This document shows, piece by piece, positions 9,985-19,324 of a DNA stretch of 59,922 nucleotides. The DNA comes from an uncultured Rhodoblastus sp. GTDB taxonomy: Bacteria > Pseudomonadota > Alphaproteobacteria > Rhizobiales > Beijerinckiaceae. Position numbers and translations under genes: made by a program. The notes below the pieces were generated by a model. The model saw nothing but the letters and a program-made list of their open reading frames with translations. It was not told where the DNA came from and did no database searches. Position 1 is the stretch's first letter, and the number at the start of each line of letters is the position of its first letter. Where the stretch lies: positions 1-59,922 of the forward strand of contig NZ_CAIUXT010000230.1 of assembly GCF_903903185.1 (NCBI RefSeq), in the 5' to 3' direction.

Positions 9985-10260
9985 CTAGGCCCGAAACAAT
10001 TCGCCCCATTCCTTTTGCCAGACATTGTCGGGATCGATCACCACGATCGCCAGCTTGAGGTCGTTGGCCAGTTTGACCGCGCCGCGAAAAGCATCTCGCG
10101 CGGGAACGTCGCCGCTATCGACGCCGCCGGGCAGTCTTCCCTCTACGGCGGAGTGAGGGACCCGGACGCGGCCGGTCTGACCTTCCGGCGATTGCGCCAA
10201 AGACAGGTTCAGGGCGTCGTCCTGCAGCTCATCGACCTGTTCGAAACGATTGACGGTCAT
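9985..10260 (-). CDS. Small unknown protein at the end of the T6SS operon
   Basis: 91 residues, not recognised. The ATG at 10260 is preceded by a good GGAGAG ribosome binding site. The protein is soluble, without signal peptide or membrane segment. Its N-terminal half is acidic and polar, and its C-terminal half contains AVKLANDLKLAIVVIDPDNVW, a likely beta-alpha-beta element. It starts 27 bases after the stop of the 172-residue gene that follows clpV, so it is probably the last gene of the leftward T6SS transcript. A T6SS accessory factor or an effector/immunity partner is possible by position only. Confidence 0.6.
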   Translation of the reverse strand: MTVNRFEQVDELQDDALNLSLAQSPEGQTGRVRVPHSAVEGRLPGGVDSGDVPARDAFRGAVKLANDLKLAIVVIDPDNVWQKEWGELFRA

Positions 10261-10287
10261 GGCGCTCTCCAATGATTTTTCCTGGCG

Positions 10288-10806
10288 TCAAACATACCTG
10301 CCAAAATAAGCGCTTCCCGGCGCAACCTGTTCTGCAACCCAGAATAGCAGGCCCGGTTCCACGATGCGCCATTGCGGGATGCCGCCACCCGGCGGATAGG
10401 GCGTTGGCCCCTGCGCCGGATCGAGCGGAATGACTTTGGCGAGACGTTCCGGACCGGAAATTCGGAATACCTCGCGGATGATCTTCTGTTTCAGGCGCGT
10501 CATATCGAACCCTCCGGCGCGCAGGGATTGCTCGGCCGTCAGGCCGCCGGACGAGTTCAGATGGCCCAGAGGCACACCTCCGGACATTTGCGAATAGCCC
10601 ATGAATTCGAAATCCGCTGGCGTGGGCGTTTGTTCGAGAAACAGCAGCCAGTAACCCCCATCGAGCCGGCCCTTGGCGTAGCCCAGGCTGGCTTCCAGTT
10701 CGTTCGTCGTCCTGCCGCGCAGGAACAGCGCCTTGGTGACGAAGCCGGTCATTCGAACCCGGGCATTGAGAGCAAGCGCCGCTGTCATGGCTTCGTCACA
10801 GATCAC
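10288..10806 (-). CDS. Unknown protein following clpV in the T6SS operon
   Basis: About 172 residues from a GTG at 10806, or 166 from the ATG at 10788. It begins 12 bases after the clpV stop, so translation is probably coupled to clpV. I do not recognise a family. Visible features are GYWLLFLEQTPTPADFEFMGYSQMSGGVPLG in the middle (a run rich in aromatic residues), a proline/glycine loop (PTPYPPGGGIPQW) and a hydrophobic C-terminal part (VEPGLLFWVAEQVAP). It has no signal peptide. Position argues for a T6SS-linked function such as effector, immunity or adaptor, but nothing in the sequence proves it. Confidence 0.65.
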   Translation of the reverse strand: MICDEAMTAALALNARVRMTGFVTKALFLRGRTTNELEASLGYAKGRLDGGYWLLFLEQTPTPADFEFMGYSQMSGGVPLGHLNSSGGLTAEQSLRAGGFDMTRLKQKIIREVFRISGPERLAKVIPLDPAQGPTPYPPGGGIPQWRIVEPGLLFWVAEQVAPGSAYFGRYV

Positions 10807-10818
10807 CGGCCTGTCGCT

Positions 10819-13539
10819 TCATTGCGGTCCTTCGGCGCCCGATTCCGGCGCGCCTTGCGGCGTTCCGGTTGGCGCCTCGGAGCCTCCCCAGGAATAGGAA
10901 TAGGCGTCATTTTCAATCCTGACCCGCGCCTGCGTCAATTCCTCCTTGGCCAGCGAGCGTTTCAGGAATTCACGCGAGAGCGCCGGCAGCAGCGTATTGG
11001 TGACGATGTTGTCGATGACGCGGCCGCCGGAATCCGGGTCGTTGCATTGCGCGACGATGTGAGCGACCACGGCGTCGTCATAGGAAAAATCGGCCTTGTG
11101 GTTGTCGCGGATTCGCTTGCCGATGCGGTCGAGTTGCAGGCGCACGATGCCCGACAGCATCTCCGGCGACAGCGGGAAATAGGGGATGGTGACGATGCGC
11201 CCGAGCAGCGCCGCCGGAAACACCTTTAAAAGCTCGGGCCGCAGCGCGGCGGCGAGCGCTTCGGGATTGGCCAGAGTGTCCGGGTCCCGCGCCATTTCCA
11301 TGATCAGGTCCGTGCCGACGTTCGAGGTCAGGATGATCAAGGTATTCTTGAAATCGATCCGTCGTCCGGTGCCGTCTTCCATCACGCCCTTGTCGAACAC
11401 CTGGAAGAAAATCTCGTGCACGTCGGGATGCGCCTTCTCGACCTCGTCGAGCAGGATGACGCTGTAAGGCTTGCGCCGCACCGCCTCGGTCAGGCGGCCG
11501 CCCTCGCCATAGCCGACATAGCCCGGAGGCGCGCCCTTCAATGTCGCGACCGTATGCGCCTCCTGGAATTCCGACATGTTGATGGTGATGATATTGGTCT
11601 CGCCGCCGTAAAGTGCTTCTGCCAGCGCGAGGCCGGTCTCGGTCTTGCCGACGCCCGAGGGGCCGCAGAGCATGAATACGCCGATCGGCTTGTTCGGGTT
11701 GTCGAGCTTGGCGCGGTTGGTCTCGATCCGCTTGGCGATCATCGCGAGGCCATGGCTTTGCCCGATCACACGGCGATTGAGGATTTCCGGCAGGCGCAGG
11801 ACGTTTTCGATCTCGTCCTTTACCATCTTGCCGACGGGAATGCCGGTCCAGTCGGAAACCACCGAGGCGACCGTCTGTTCGTCGACATGGGCGTAAATCA
11901 TTCTCTTTTCGGCGTCGATGCCGTCGAGCGCCGTGAATTTTTCGTTCAACGACACGCGGGTCGCTTCCTTATCGGCGCTTGTCCTAACGGCGCCTTCATC
12001 GGGCGCCGCGAGAATTTCCCGCAACGAGCGGATTTCCTCGACGATCTTCTGTTCGGATTCCCACGCCGCCTCGAACGCCGCCAGCTTTTCGCCGGCCGCC
12101 TTGGCCTGTTCGTCGATTTCGGCGATTCGCGTCTCGTTGGGAGCGCCGAGATCGCGGTCGGAGACAAGAGCGGCTTTCTCCTGCTCCAGCGCCGAAATTT
12201 CGGCGCGGGCGTCGGCTATGGCCGCCGGGGTGGCGCTCTGGCTGATGGCGACGCGCGCGCAGGCGGTGTCGAGCAGACTCACCGCCTTGTCGGGCAATTG
12301 CCGCGCCGGAATATAGCGGCTGGACAGGTTGACCGCCGCGACAATCGCCGCATCGGAGATGCGCACCTTGTGGTGCTTTTCCATCGGCGCCAGAATGCCG
12401 CGCAGCATCTGGCAGCAGCGGGCGATATCGGGTTCGTCCACCAGAATCGGCTGGAAGCGCCGGGTCAAGGCCGGGTCTTTTTCGATATATTGCCGGTATT
12501 CCGCCCAGGTCGTGGCGGCGATGGTCCTCAGCGTGCCGCGCGCCAGCGCCGGTTTCAGCAGATTGGCGGCGTCGCCCGTGCCGGCCTGGCCACCGGCGCC
12601 GATCAGCGTATGCGCCTCGTCGATGAACAGGATGATCGGTTGCGGCGAACTCTGCACTTCGTCGATGACGGAGCGCAGCCTTTGCTCGAACTCGCCCTTC
12701 ATCGAGGCGCCCGCCTGCATCAGGCCGACATCGAGCACGCACAGGCGCACGCCGCGTAGCGCCGGCGGCACGTCATTGGCGGCGATCCGCTGGGCGAAAC
12801 CCTCGACCACCGCCGTCTTGCCGACGCCGGCTTCGCCGGTAAGGATCGGGTTGTTCTGGCGGCGGCGCATCAGCACGTCGATCAGCAGGCGAATCTCCTC
12901 GTCGCGGCCAAGCACCGGGTCCATTTCGCCGGCGGCCGCCTTCGCCGTCAGGTCCTGCGAATAGCGATCCAGCGCGGTTTGCCCGCGCGGGCCGGCCGCC
13001 GCCGCCGCGCCCGGCGTCCCCTCCGCCCGCAGTCCCGAGCCATCCATCGGGCGAAGGTTCTCTTCTTCCGAATCCGCCCAGATTTTCGCATATTCATTGG
13101 CCAGCTGATCGACGGCGATCTTGGAAAACTCCGGCGAGAGGGCGATGAAGGCGCGGCGCAGTTCGGTCGATTTGAGACCGCCGGACAGGATATGGCCGGT
13201 GCGGATTTGCGTCTCGCCGAAGAACAGGGTCGCGTAATGCCAGCCCCTGTCGAGCAGATCGACGATGGTGTTGGAGACGCCGGGCATTTCGGTTTCGTTC
13301 TTCTTGAAACCTTCGACGACGCGGGAGACGTCTGAGGCGAGCCGCGCCCGATCGAGCTTGAAATGGTCGCAGGTCAGAGCGAGGTCGCTGCGGTCGTTGC
13401 GCAGTATGTGAAAAATCCAGTGCGCCAGTTCGACGTTGCGGTTGCCGGCGCCCTTGGCGTGCCTGAGCGCCTGAATGAAGGCTTCATAGCCGATTCGGTT
13501 CAGCTTGCCGGTCACCGCTTCCAGACTGATATCAGTCAT
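10819..13539 (-). CDS. clpV: T6SS sheath-disassembly ATPase ClpV (TssH)
   Basis: 906 residues, the usual length for ClpV. An N-terminal Clp-N-type domain (starting TDISLEAVTGKLNRIGYEAF) recognises the contracted VipB/TssC sheath. Two AAA+ modules follow: Walker A GEAGVGKT at about residue 235 with Walker B ILFIDEAH, and Walker A GPSGVGKT at about residue 620 with ILLDEVEKAHPDV, separated by a coiled-coil middle domain. The enzyme hydrolyses ATP in the cytoplasm to recycle contracted TssB/TssC tubes. The gene starts 28 bases after tssG in the leftward T6SS operon. The last 30 residues are Gly/Ala/Pro-rich and probably disordered. Confidence 0.97.
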   Translation of the reverse strand: MTDISLEAVTGKLNRIGYEAFIQALRHAKGAGNRNVELAHWIFHILRNDRSDLALTCDHFKLDRARLASDVSRVVEGFKKNETEMPGVSNTIVDLLDRGWHYATLFFGETQIRTGHILSGGLKSTELRRAFIALSPEFSKIAVDQLANEYAKIWADSEEENLRPMDGSGLRAEGTPGAAAAAGPRGQTALDRYSQDLTAKAAAGEMDPVLGRDEEIRLLIDVLMRRRQNNPILTGEAGVGKTAVVEGFAQRIAANDVPPALRGVRLCVLDVGLMQAGASMKGEFEQRLRSVIDEVQSSPQPIILFIDEAHTLIGAGGQAGTGDAANLLKPALARGTLRTIAATTWAEYRQYIEKDPALTRRFQPILVDEPDIARCCQMLRGILAPMEKHHKVRISDAAIVAAVNLSSRYIPARQLPDKAVSLLDTACARVAISQSATPAAIADARAEISALEQEKAALVSDRDLGAPNETRIAEIDEQAKAAGEKLAAFEAAWESEQKIVEEIRSLREILAAPDEGAVRTSADKEATRVSLNEKFTALDGIDAEKRMIYAHVDEQTVASVVSDWTGIPVGKMVKDEIENVLRLPEILNRRVIGQSHGLAMIAKRIETNRAKLDNPNKPIGVFMLCGPSGVGKTETGLALAEALYGGETNIITINMSEFQEAHTVATLKGAPPGYVGYGEGGRLTEAVRRKPYSVILLDEVEKAHPDVHEIFFQVFDKGVMEDGTGRRIDFKNTLIILTSNVGTDLIMEMARDPDTLANPEALAAALRPELLKVFPAALLGRIVTIPYFPLSPEMLSGIVRLQLDRIGKRIRDNHKADFSYDDAVVAHIVAQCNDPDSGGRVIDNIVTNTLLPALSREFLKRSLAKEELTQARVRIENDAYSYSWGGSEAPTGTPQGAPESGAEGPQ

Positions 13540-13567
13540 CCTGACCCCCCGCCAAAATTCTTATGGA

Positions 13568-14608
13568 TTAATCGACATCAGCTTCGCGCTTGCGCCGCAT
13601 GCGCTCCGCCGGATGGAAAAGCGCGTCGCAGCGATATCCCGTCGCCGACAGATCGGGCGACAACCAGGAGGTCCAGCCGAGTTCTCCCGATTTGCCAAGG
13701 CAAATATTCTGTATCTTCGTCGCCGGGATCGCCAGTTCGACGTCCCAGTCCAATTCCTCGCCCAAATAGAAGAAAACAAGATCGACCAGAGGTTCGCAGC
13801 GGTCGCCTTCCGGCAGGAAGCGCTTGTATGCGATGAGGTCGGGCGCGTAGATGCGAATGCGAATCTTGTCCTCGACGCTGTAAAACGTGCGCCCGAGCAT
13901 GGTGTCGACTCCGAGCGCGGAAAGATTCGCGCCGAGCCGCGTGCAATCGTCGCTCGCCAATTGCAGCCGCGAACCGACGAATTCCTCGACCTCGACTTCG
14001 ACCCCGAACAGGCCACGAATAGCGCCGCGAAGCCGCGAGGCCGATTTGGCCTTGGCGCCAAGCAGGCCGGCGTAGCCGAGCTTGGCGCCGTCGGGGACGC
14101 TGTCGAGATCGCGGAAGGGGGCCGATCCTATGCCGACCGCCGAACCTATATAGGCGTGGAAGCGGTCCTCCGCTGGCCGGTCATGCTGGGCCGCAGGTCG
14201 CGAATCCGCCCATGCCCGGAAGAAAAGCTGAAGAAACCGGTGGTTGATTATGTCCAGAAAGCGCGGGAAGGCGTCGTCGCGCGCCAAAAGCCAATAATGG
14301 GCCTCCTCGGTCGTCGCCAGCGGCAACGCGCCCTGGGGGCCGAGCAGACCCAGAAACTTGACCAGAATCTCGATCCGGCCGTCGGGGCGCTTCGAGAGCT
14401 TGCTCAAATTGGAGGCCGGGAAGTTGAAATAGGGATCCTGGCCGAGCAGAACCAGTTCTTCGCGGCGCGAGCTTGCGTCGCCGATGCGCGGCTTGGCCAT
14501 CGAAGTCCCGTCGGCCCCGGCGCCGTCCGGCCGGCGCTCGATGCGCCGCAATGAATCGAAAAAATCGAAACGCCAGGGCGCCTCTTCCAGCTCGCTAATC
14601 GAGGTCAT
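13568..14608 (-). CDS. tssG: T6SS baseplate protein TssG
   Basis: 346 residues from the ATG at 14608, which has a GAGGAGG ribosome binding site and overlaps the tssF stop by four bases (ATGA). An open frame continues upstream to 15187 but is antisense-style noise inside tssF. The family signature is present: an N-terminal APWRFDFFDSLRRIER, then GQDPYFNFPASNLS and LLGPQGALPLATTEEAHYWLLARD, the characteristic TssG block. TssG with TssF, TssE and TssK forms the baseplate wedge at the inner membrane. Confidence 0.95.
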   Translation of the reverse strand: MTSISELEEAPWRFDFFDSLRRIERRPDGAGADGTSMAKPRIGDASSRREELVLLGQDPYFNFPASNLSKLSKRPDGRIEILVKFLGLLGPQGALPLATTEEAHYWLLARDDAFPRFLDIINHRFLQLFFRAWADSRPAAQHDRPAEDRFHAYIGSAVGIGSAPFRDLDSVPDGAKLGYAGLLGAKAKSASRLRGAIRGLFGVEVEVEEFVGSRLQLASDDCTRLGANLSALGVDTMLGRTFYSVEDKIRIRIYAPDLIAYKRFLPEGDRCEPLVDLVFFYLGEELDWDVELAIPATKIQNICLGKSGELGWTSWLSPDLSATGYRCDALFHPAERMRRKREADVD

Positions 14609-16560
14609 GCGAGCCTCCTCAAGCCCGCCCGAACCGGCCAGCGCGCGATTTCGCCGCGATCGAGGCTGCGGACGGTCGTTTGGGTGAAATGATTGAGACT
14701 GGCGTATTCGCCGAAGAAACGATCGAGCACGGCCCCGAGCAGAAAGGCCCCGGTTCCCTCGAAAGCCTTTTCGTCGATGGTCACGATGATTTCGAGGCCC
14801 CGGGCGGCGCCCACGCCGCCTGCGCGCCGCATCCGCCGCACAATCGGTTTCGAATCCACGCTCTGGACGCCTCGGATGCGGCGTTCCGTCGCGCTGTCGC
14901 TGATGTCGGCGAACATCGCCAGCAATTCGCGCAGCGCATGGGCGTTGCGTCCGGCCCCGCGTTCGACGAGCCCGAGATGATTGAGGCTGAGCATGTTGAT
15001 CAGCCGCCAGGTGACGACTCCGGCGCTCGCCGTTTCGCCCCGTCCGCGCAATTGCGCGACGATCGGCTCGCGGGGCCGCGTCGGCCCGGCGACGCAGGTC
15101 AGCGCCAGTTCGGAGCGATCGAGCAGTCGGAAATCCGCGCCGCCCTGGCCGACCGGCAAATGTTCGGTGAGATGGCGATTGGAGCAAAGTGCTCTCAGGC
15201 TCAGTTCCGCGACGGAGCGATCGTCCTCCAAGCCCGCCGGTTCGACGAGCGTGACGAACATGTCCGTTCCGGTGTAATTGGACGCCGCGCCGTACCGGCG
15301 CTCCTGCTGCGATCGTCGGCGCGGCAGACGCCTCAGCGTGAAGTGGAGGTCCGGCTGGCCGAAGCTTTCCTGCGTGGCGGAATAAAGCGGATAGACTTTG
15401 AGCTTGTCCCGCTCGCCTCGATAATGCGCGAAGACGTCAAGGAGCCGGTGCGGCTCGTAGTCGAGAGTGCGGCTGCGGTCCGGCACGATATGGTATTCAT
15501 GCTGGCTTCGATTGACCGGAATGCGGTCGAGCGTCTTTTCAAACAGGTTGATCGCCGGCGCGGCGTAAAGCGCAAACATGCTGACGTCGGCGGACGCCGC
15601 CAGACGCGTGTTGATCTCGTCAAAGGTGATGAGAATATCGACCGTTTGCGCAGGGATTCGGGCGAACAGCTTTTGCAGACCGGACAGCCGGAATCCCAGG
15701 AACTTTCGGGGAAATACGAAATACTCGCGCAACAGATCGAAGCCCGTAAAAATTCTGTTGTCATTCGGGAACAATGGGTCGTCTCGGTCGAAGCCGATCT
15801 GCGAGACACATTCCGGCAAGGCCGGAACGATCACCGGGTCGCCGAACGTATCGAGGTAGCGAAAATGCACGCCGACGCGATTGGCGAAGATTTGTTCATA
15901 AAGCGCCACGGCGTCGGCTTCGGGACCGACCAGATGGAAAGTGAGATCCTCGGTCTTGCATCCGACGAATTGATGCTCCGGTTTCGTCGCGCTTTCGGTC
16001 TCGCGCGCCTCTTCCCTGGCCGCCGTGCGGTGAACAAGGGTCAGGCGCAGTCCCGCGAGCACATTGGGGCCGGTGGAAAGACCCAGCGCCTGGAGCGGAC
16101 TGGGCGTCGGGAAATATTGCGCCGCAAGAAGATCGAAGGGCCAGACCTCTATTTCCGCCGTGAGCCGGAACCGGCAGGCGATCTGACGATCGAGCTCCTT
16201 GTAGCTCGCCTCGAGATAGGAATTTCGCGGAATCTTCTGTCCATTGCGCAGGGTCGGATCGCCGAAAGGCGGCGCGACGCGCATGAGCACGCAGGAGGGC
16301 GTCGGCGCGAGATAATGCGGAACCAGCTGCTCGATCAGATTATTGCTGAACTCTGGAAATTCGTGCTTCAGTTTCAGTTGCACGCGCGCGGCGAGAAACG
16401 CCGCTCCTTCAAGCAGTCCCGCTATCATCGGGTCGGTGCGTTCCGCGAGAAGTCCGCCGAGACGTTCGGCGATACCGGGGTATTCTTCGGCAAATTCCCT
16501 GGCGTGCTCGTTTAGCAATTGCAATTCGCGATTATAATGATCCAGAAACTCGCGATCCAT
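14605..16560 (-). CDS. tssF: T6SS baseplate protein TssF
   Basis: 651 residues from the ATG at 16560 (MDREFLDHYNRELQLL, the standard TssF start). The open frame runs back to 16617, but those 19 extra codons overlap tssE. Family blocks are HAREFAEEYPGIAERLG, then FAFLAARVQLKLKHEFPEFSNNLIEQLVPHYLAPTPS as the hallmark N-terminal region, and LREYFVFPRKFLGFRLSG in the middle. It is a core wedge protein of the baseplate. Its start lies four bases after the tssE stop and its end overlaps tssG, so the three genes are translationally linked. Confidence 0.95.
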   Translation of the reverse strand: MDREFLDHYNRELQLLNEHAREFAEEYPGIAERLGGLLAERTDPMIAGLLEGAAFLAARVQLKLKHEFPEFSNNLIEQLVPHYLAPTPSCVLMRVAPPFGDPTLRNGQKIPRNSYLEASYKELDRQIACRFRLTAEIEVWPFDLLAAQYFPTPSPLQALGLSTGPNVLAGLRLTLVHRTAAREEARETESATKPEHQFVGCKTEDLTFHLVGPEADAVALYEQIFANRVGVHFRYLDTFGDPVIVPALPECVSQIGFDRDDPLFPNDNRIFTGFDLLREYFVFPRKFLGFRLSGLQKLFARIPAQTVDILITFDEINTRLAASADVSMFALYAAPAINLFEKTLDRIPVNRSQHEYHIVPDRSRTLDYEPHRLLDVFAHYRGERDKLKVYPLYSATQESFGQPDLHFTLRRLPRRRSQQERRYGAASNYTGTDMFVTLVEPAGLEDDRSVAELSLRALCSNRHLTEHLPVGQGGADFRLLDRSELALTCVAGPTRPREPIVAQLRGRGETASAGVVTWRLINMLSLNHLGLVERGAGRNAHALRELLAMFADISDSATERRIRGVQSVDSKPIVRRMRRAGGVGAARGLEIIVTIDEKAFEGTGAFLLGAVLDRFFGEYASLNHFTQTTVRSLDRGEIARWPVRAGLRRLA

Positions 16561-16564
16561 CGCG

Positions 16565-17113
16565 TCAGAGCCGGCTGAGCGTGATTTTGCCGCTGTCATA
16601 TTCGACATCGGCGACAAATTCGACCGGCACGTTGATCGGGTTGCAAATGAGATCGCCCTGAACGCTGAAACGCAGTTTCAACGCCGTTTTATCGGCATTG
16701 TCGTCACGATGAACCTTGATGGTGTTTCGCAATAGGCGCGGTTCATAACGAGCCAGGGCGAATTCAATTTCGCGCGTGACTTCCGCGACGCCGGCTTCGT
16801 CGATGGTGCGATGCGCCATGTCGGGAATTCCATAGTTCAAAATCGACTCTTTGACTGCGGGGAAAGGCCCGAGATCCTGCGTCGATTCAAGGGCAATGGC
16901 GTTCATCAGCTGTTCGAGATCGTGTTTGACTTCCCGGCGCAGCACCATTTCGGTAATGGCGAAGCGTACGGCAATGCGCCGCGAAGCGATCACACGCTCG
17001 CCGCCCTGGTCGCGTAAATCCAGAGCGTGTTTTGCATCCTTTTGTTCGTGCGCGCTTCGAAAAGCGAACATCAGAGGCGGACTCAGCCGGTTCTTTCGCT
17101 CGGCGTTCGACAT
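16565..17113 (-). CDS. tssE: T6SS baseplate protein TssE (gp25-like)
   Basis: 182 residues from the ATG at 17113; an in-frame TTG at 17125 is the other option. The gp25/lysozyme-like fold is recognisable by VKHDLEQLMNAIALESTQDL, VKESILNYGIPD and VTREIEFALARYEPRLL, matching the T4 gp25 EPR motif (YEPRL), which joins sheath to baseplate. The N-terminal 30 residues are a basic extension. Upstream, 156 bases separate it from hcp, with nothing recognised in them. Confidence 0.93.
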   Translation of the reverse strand: MSNAERKNRLSPPLMFAFRSAHEQKDAKHALDLRDQGGERVIASRRIAVRFAITEMVLRREVKHDLEQLMNAIALESTQDLGPFPAVKESILNYGIPDMAHRTIDEAGVAEVTREIEFALARYEPRLLRNTIKVHRDDNADKTALKLRFSVQGDLICNPINVPVEFVADVEYDSGKITLSRL

Positions 17114-17269
17114 TTTGAAACCCAAGCCTGTTTGCTGAAACTGCAGTCGCCTCCAGGACGGGAGCGGATATCCAGGCCAAGTTGACGACCGCCTGTCGGA
17201 ACTTCATGGACCTCAAGACATCGAAACGGCGCGGATGGCCGGTCCACCTTCCGTTCGCCGCAACCCGCC

Positions 17270-17755
17270 TCAGACCTTCTTGTTTGCCTTGACGTCCCAT
17301 CCGGTCTTGACCGAACCGCCGAGGGTGCCGTCCGCCTTCTGCTCTTTATAGTCGAATTCGATCTTGGCGAAATTGAGCGAGACCGACTCGCTCGGCAGCG
17401 TCGTTCCGCCCTGGGAATCGGACACCTGGTAAGAGGAAACAAGAACATCGCTGAGCGTGATCTTGAAATATTCCTGCTGCTCCTTGCCCGCCTTGCGAAA
17501 GGTGACTTCCGCCTTCTTGATATGTTCGCCGCTCGCCGACGCCAGAAACAGCTTGGGCGAGGATTTGTCCGAATGTTTGGTGAAGTGGACGTCCTGAAAA
17601 CTGGCCTTTCCGACGCCGCCGCCGCCACCCGCACTATAGGATCCAGTCTGGGACAAGCCAAAACTGAAACTCTGAACGTCGATTTCATTCTTGTGCTTGT
17701 CGTCGTGCGACTCGCCTTCGATTCCATCGATTTTGATAAAGATGTCAACAGCCAT
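17270..17755 (-). CDS. hcp: T6SS inner-tube protein Hcp (TssD)
   Basis: 161 residues starting MAVDIFIKIDGIEGESHDDKH, a textbook Hcp beginning, with the ISSFSFG-like element present as VQSFSFGLSQ and the closing YKEQKADGTLGG. Hcp hexamers stack into the tube that carries effectors and are secreted. A strong GGGAGAG ribosome binding site precedes the ATG. It lies between tssC and tssE, 46 bases after tssC. A run of five glycines (about residues 44-48) forms the flexible extended loop. Confidence 0.96.
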   Translation of the reverse strand: MAVDIFIKIDGIEGESHDDKHKNEIDVQSFSFGLSQTGSYSAGGGGGVGKASFQDVHFTKHSDKSSPKLFLASASGEHIKKAEVTFRKAGKEQQEYFKITLSDVLVSSYQVSDSQGGTTLPSESVSLNFAKIEFDYKEQKADGTLGGSVKTGWDVKANKKV

Positions 17756-17801
17756 GGCGCTCTCCCAATGTCTTCATGTCTCTGGCGGCGAAACGTCGAT
17801 T

Positions 17802-19304
17802 TCAGATTTTCGCGCCGGGCAGCCGCGAAACCAGGCTGAGCCCGATATCCATCGCTTCCAGCTGATAATGCGGCCGCAAGTAGAATCGGGCGCTGTAATA
17901 GCCGGGGTTGGTCTCGTCTTCGAACACCTCGACGCGCGCGTCGGCCAGCGGCAATTTGGCCTTGGTGCTCTCGCTGGAGTGCAGCGGATCGCCATCGACA
18001 TATTGCATGATCCATTCCTGCAGCCAGATCCGCAACCCTTCCTTTTCCTTCGTCGCGCCGACCTTGTCGCGCACCATGCATTTCAGGTAATGAGCGAAAC
18101 GCGATACCGCAAACATATAGGGAATACGGGCCGAAAGATTGTCCGAGGCGGTCGCCTCGACGCCGTTCTTGCCCTCGTAGACTTTCGGCTTGTAGACCGA
18201 CTGCGCGCCAATGAACGCCGCCTTGTCGGTATTCTTGCGGTGAATGATCGGGATCAGTCCCGACTTCGCCAGTTCATGTTCCCGGCGATCGCTGATGGCG
18301 ATTTCCGTCGGACATTTCAGGTCGACGCCGCCGTCGTCGGTCGGAAAGGTATGGGTCGGCAAATTGATTACTTCACCGCCCGACTGGACTCCACGGATCC
18401 GCGTACACCAGCCATATTCCTTGAAGGCGCGATTGACATTGACCGCCATCGAATAGGCGGCATTCATCCACGCATATTTTTCGCCTTTGTGGCCGTCGGT
18501 GTCTTCCTCGAAGGCGAAAGCTTCGACCGGCTCGGATTTGGCGCCGTAAGGCACGCGCGCCAGCACGCGCGGCATGCACAGTCCAAGATAGCGAGAGTCC
18601 GCCTGATCGCGCACGCCTTTCCAGGCCGCATAATCCGGCGTGTCGAACAGTTTCGACAAATCGCGCGGATTCATCAGCTCGTTCCAGCTGTCCATGCCCA
18701 TCAGGATCGGGTCCGCCGCCGCGAACAGCGGCGCGTGCGCCGCCGAGGCGATTTTGGACAGGTCGCGCATCAGTTGCACGTCGGCGGGCTGATGGCTGAA
18801 ATAATAGTCGCATACGATGGCGCCATAGGGATGCCCGCCGAGCTGCCCGAATTCGGACTCGTAAATCCGCTTGAACAGCGGACTCTGGTCCCAGCGGGCG
18901 CCCGGATAAAGCCGGAGATTCTTATAGATCTCGGACTTCGAGACATTCATCACCTTGATCTTGAGCTGGGCGTCCGTCTCGGAATTGAAGACCAGATAGT
19001 TCAGCCCGCGCCAGGCGCTTTCGATTTTCTGAAATTCCGGCGCGTGGATGATCTCGTTGACCTGCTCCGTCAGCTTCGCGTCCAGTTTGGCGATCATGCT
19101 CTCGATCGTATCGAGCACGTCGTCCTTGACGACCGATTCGTCGGCCAGCGCCTGTTTGACCAGCGTGGCGACGGCATTCTCGACTTCAGTGGCCGCGCGC
19201 TCGGTCCTTGGCCGAAAACTTTGTTTCAAAAGCGATGAAAAATCATCGATTTCGCGCGTCTCACCCTGTGCGTCCCGAGCTGTCGGGTTGGCTTCAGTCG
19301 GCAT
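17802..19304 (-). CDS. tssC: T6SS contractile sheath large subunit TssC (VipB)
   Basis: 500 residues. Family blocks are KIESAWRGLNYLVFNSETD, LGGHPYGAIVCDYYFSHQP, APLFAAADPILMGMDSWNELMNPRDLSKLFD and the C-terminal NPGYYSARFYLRPHYQLEAMDIGLSLVSRLP. With TssB it polymerises into the sheath, whose contraction drives the Hcp tube outward. A GAGGGGG ribosome binding site lies just upstream of the ATG, which begins 20 bases after tssB. Confidence 0.97.
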   Translation of the reverse strand: MPTEANPTARDAQGETREIDDFSSLLKQSFRPRTERAATEVENAVATLVKQALADESVVKDDVLDTIESMIAKLDAKLTEQVNEIIHAPEFQKIESAWRGLNYLVFNSETDAQLKIKVMNVSKSEIYKNLRLYPGARWDQSPLFKRIYESEFGQLGGHPYGAIVCDYYFSHQPADVQLMRDLSKIASAAHAPLFAAADPILMGMDSWNELMNPRDLSKLFDTPDYAAWKGVRDQADSRYLGLCMPRVLARVPYGAKSEPVEAFAFEEDTDGHKGEKYAWMNAAYSMAVNVNRAFKEYGWCTRIRGVQSGGEVINLPTHTFPTDDGGVDLKCPTEIAISDRREHELAKSGLIPIIHRKNTDKAAFIGAQSVYKPKVYEGKNGVEATASDNLSARIPYMFAVSRFAHYLKCMVRDKVGATKEKEGLRIWLQEWIMQYVDGDPLHSSESTKAKLPLADARVEVFEDETNPGYYSARFYLRPHYQLEAMDIGLSLVSRLPGAKI

Positions 19305-19324
19305 TGCATGGCCCCCTCAAATCA

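Noticed and set aside
9557..10009. A 150-codon minus-strand frame overlapping the end of the methyltransferase
   Set aside because: Most of it is antisense to the methyltransferase C-terminus; the part in the gap is too short and lacks a convincing ribosome binding site.
11416..12759. A 447-codon plus-strand frame within clpV
   Set aside because: Shadow of the clpV codon pattern in high-GC DNA; all ClpV motifs lie on the minus strand.
14680..16515. A 611-codon plus-strand frame inside tssF
   Set aside because: No domain is visible and TssF motifs are on the minus strand with a proper start and overlap with tssG.
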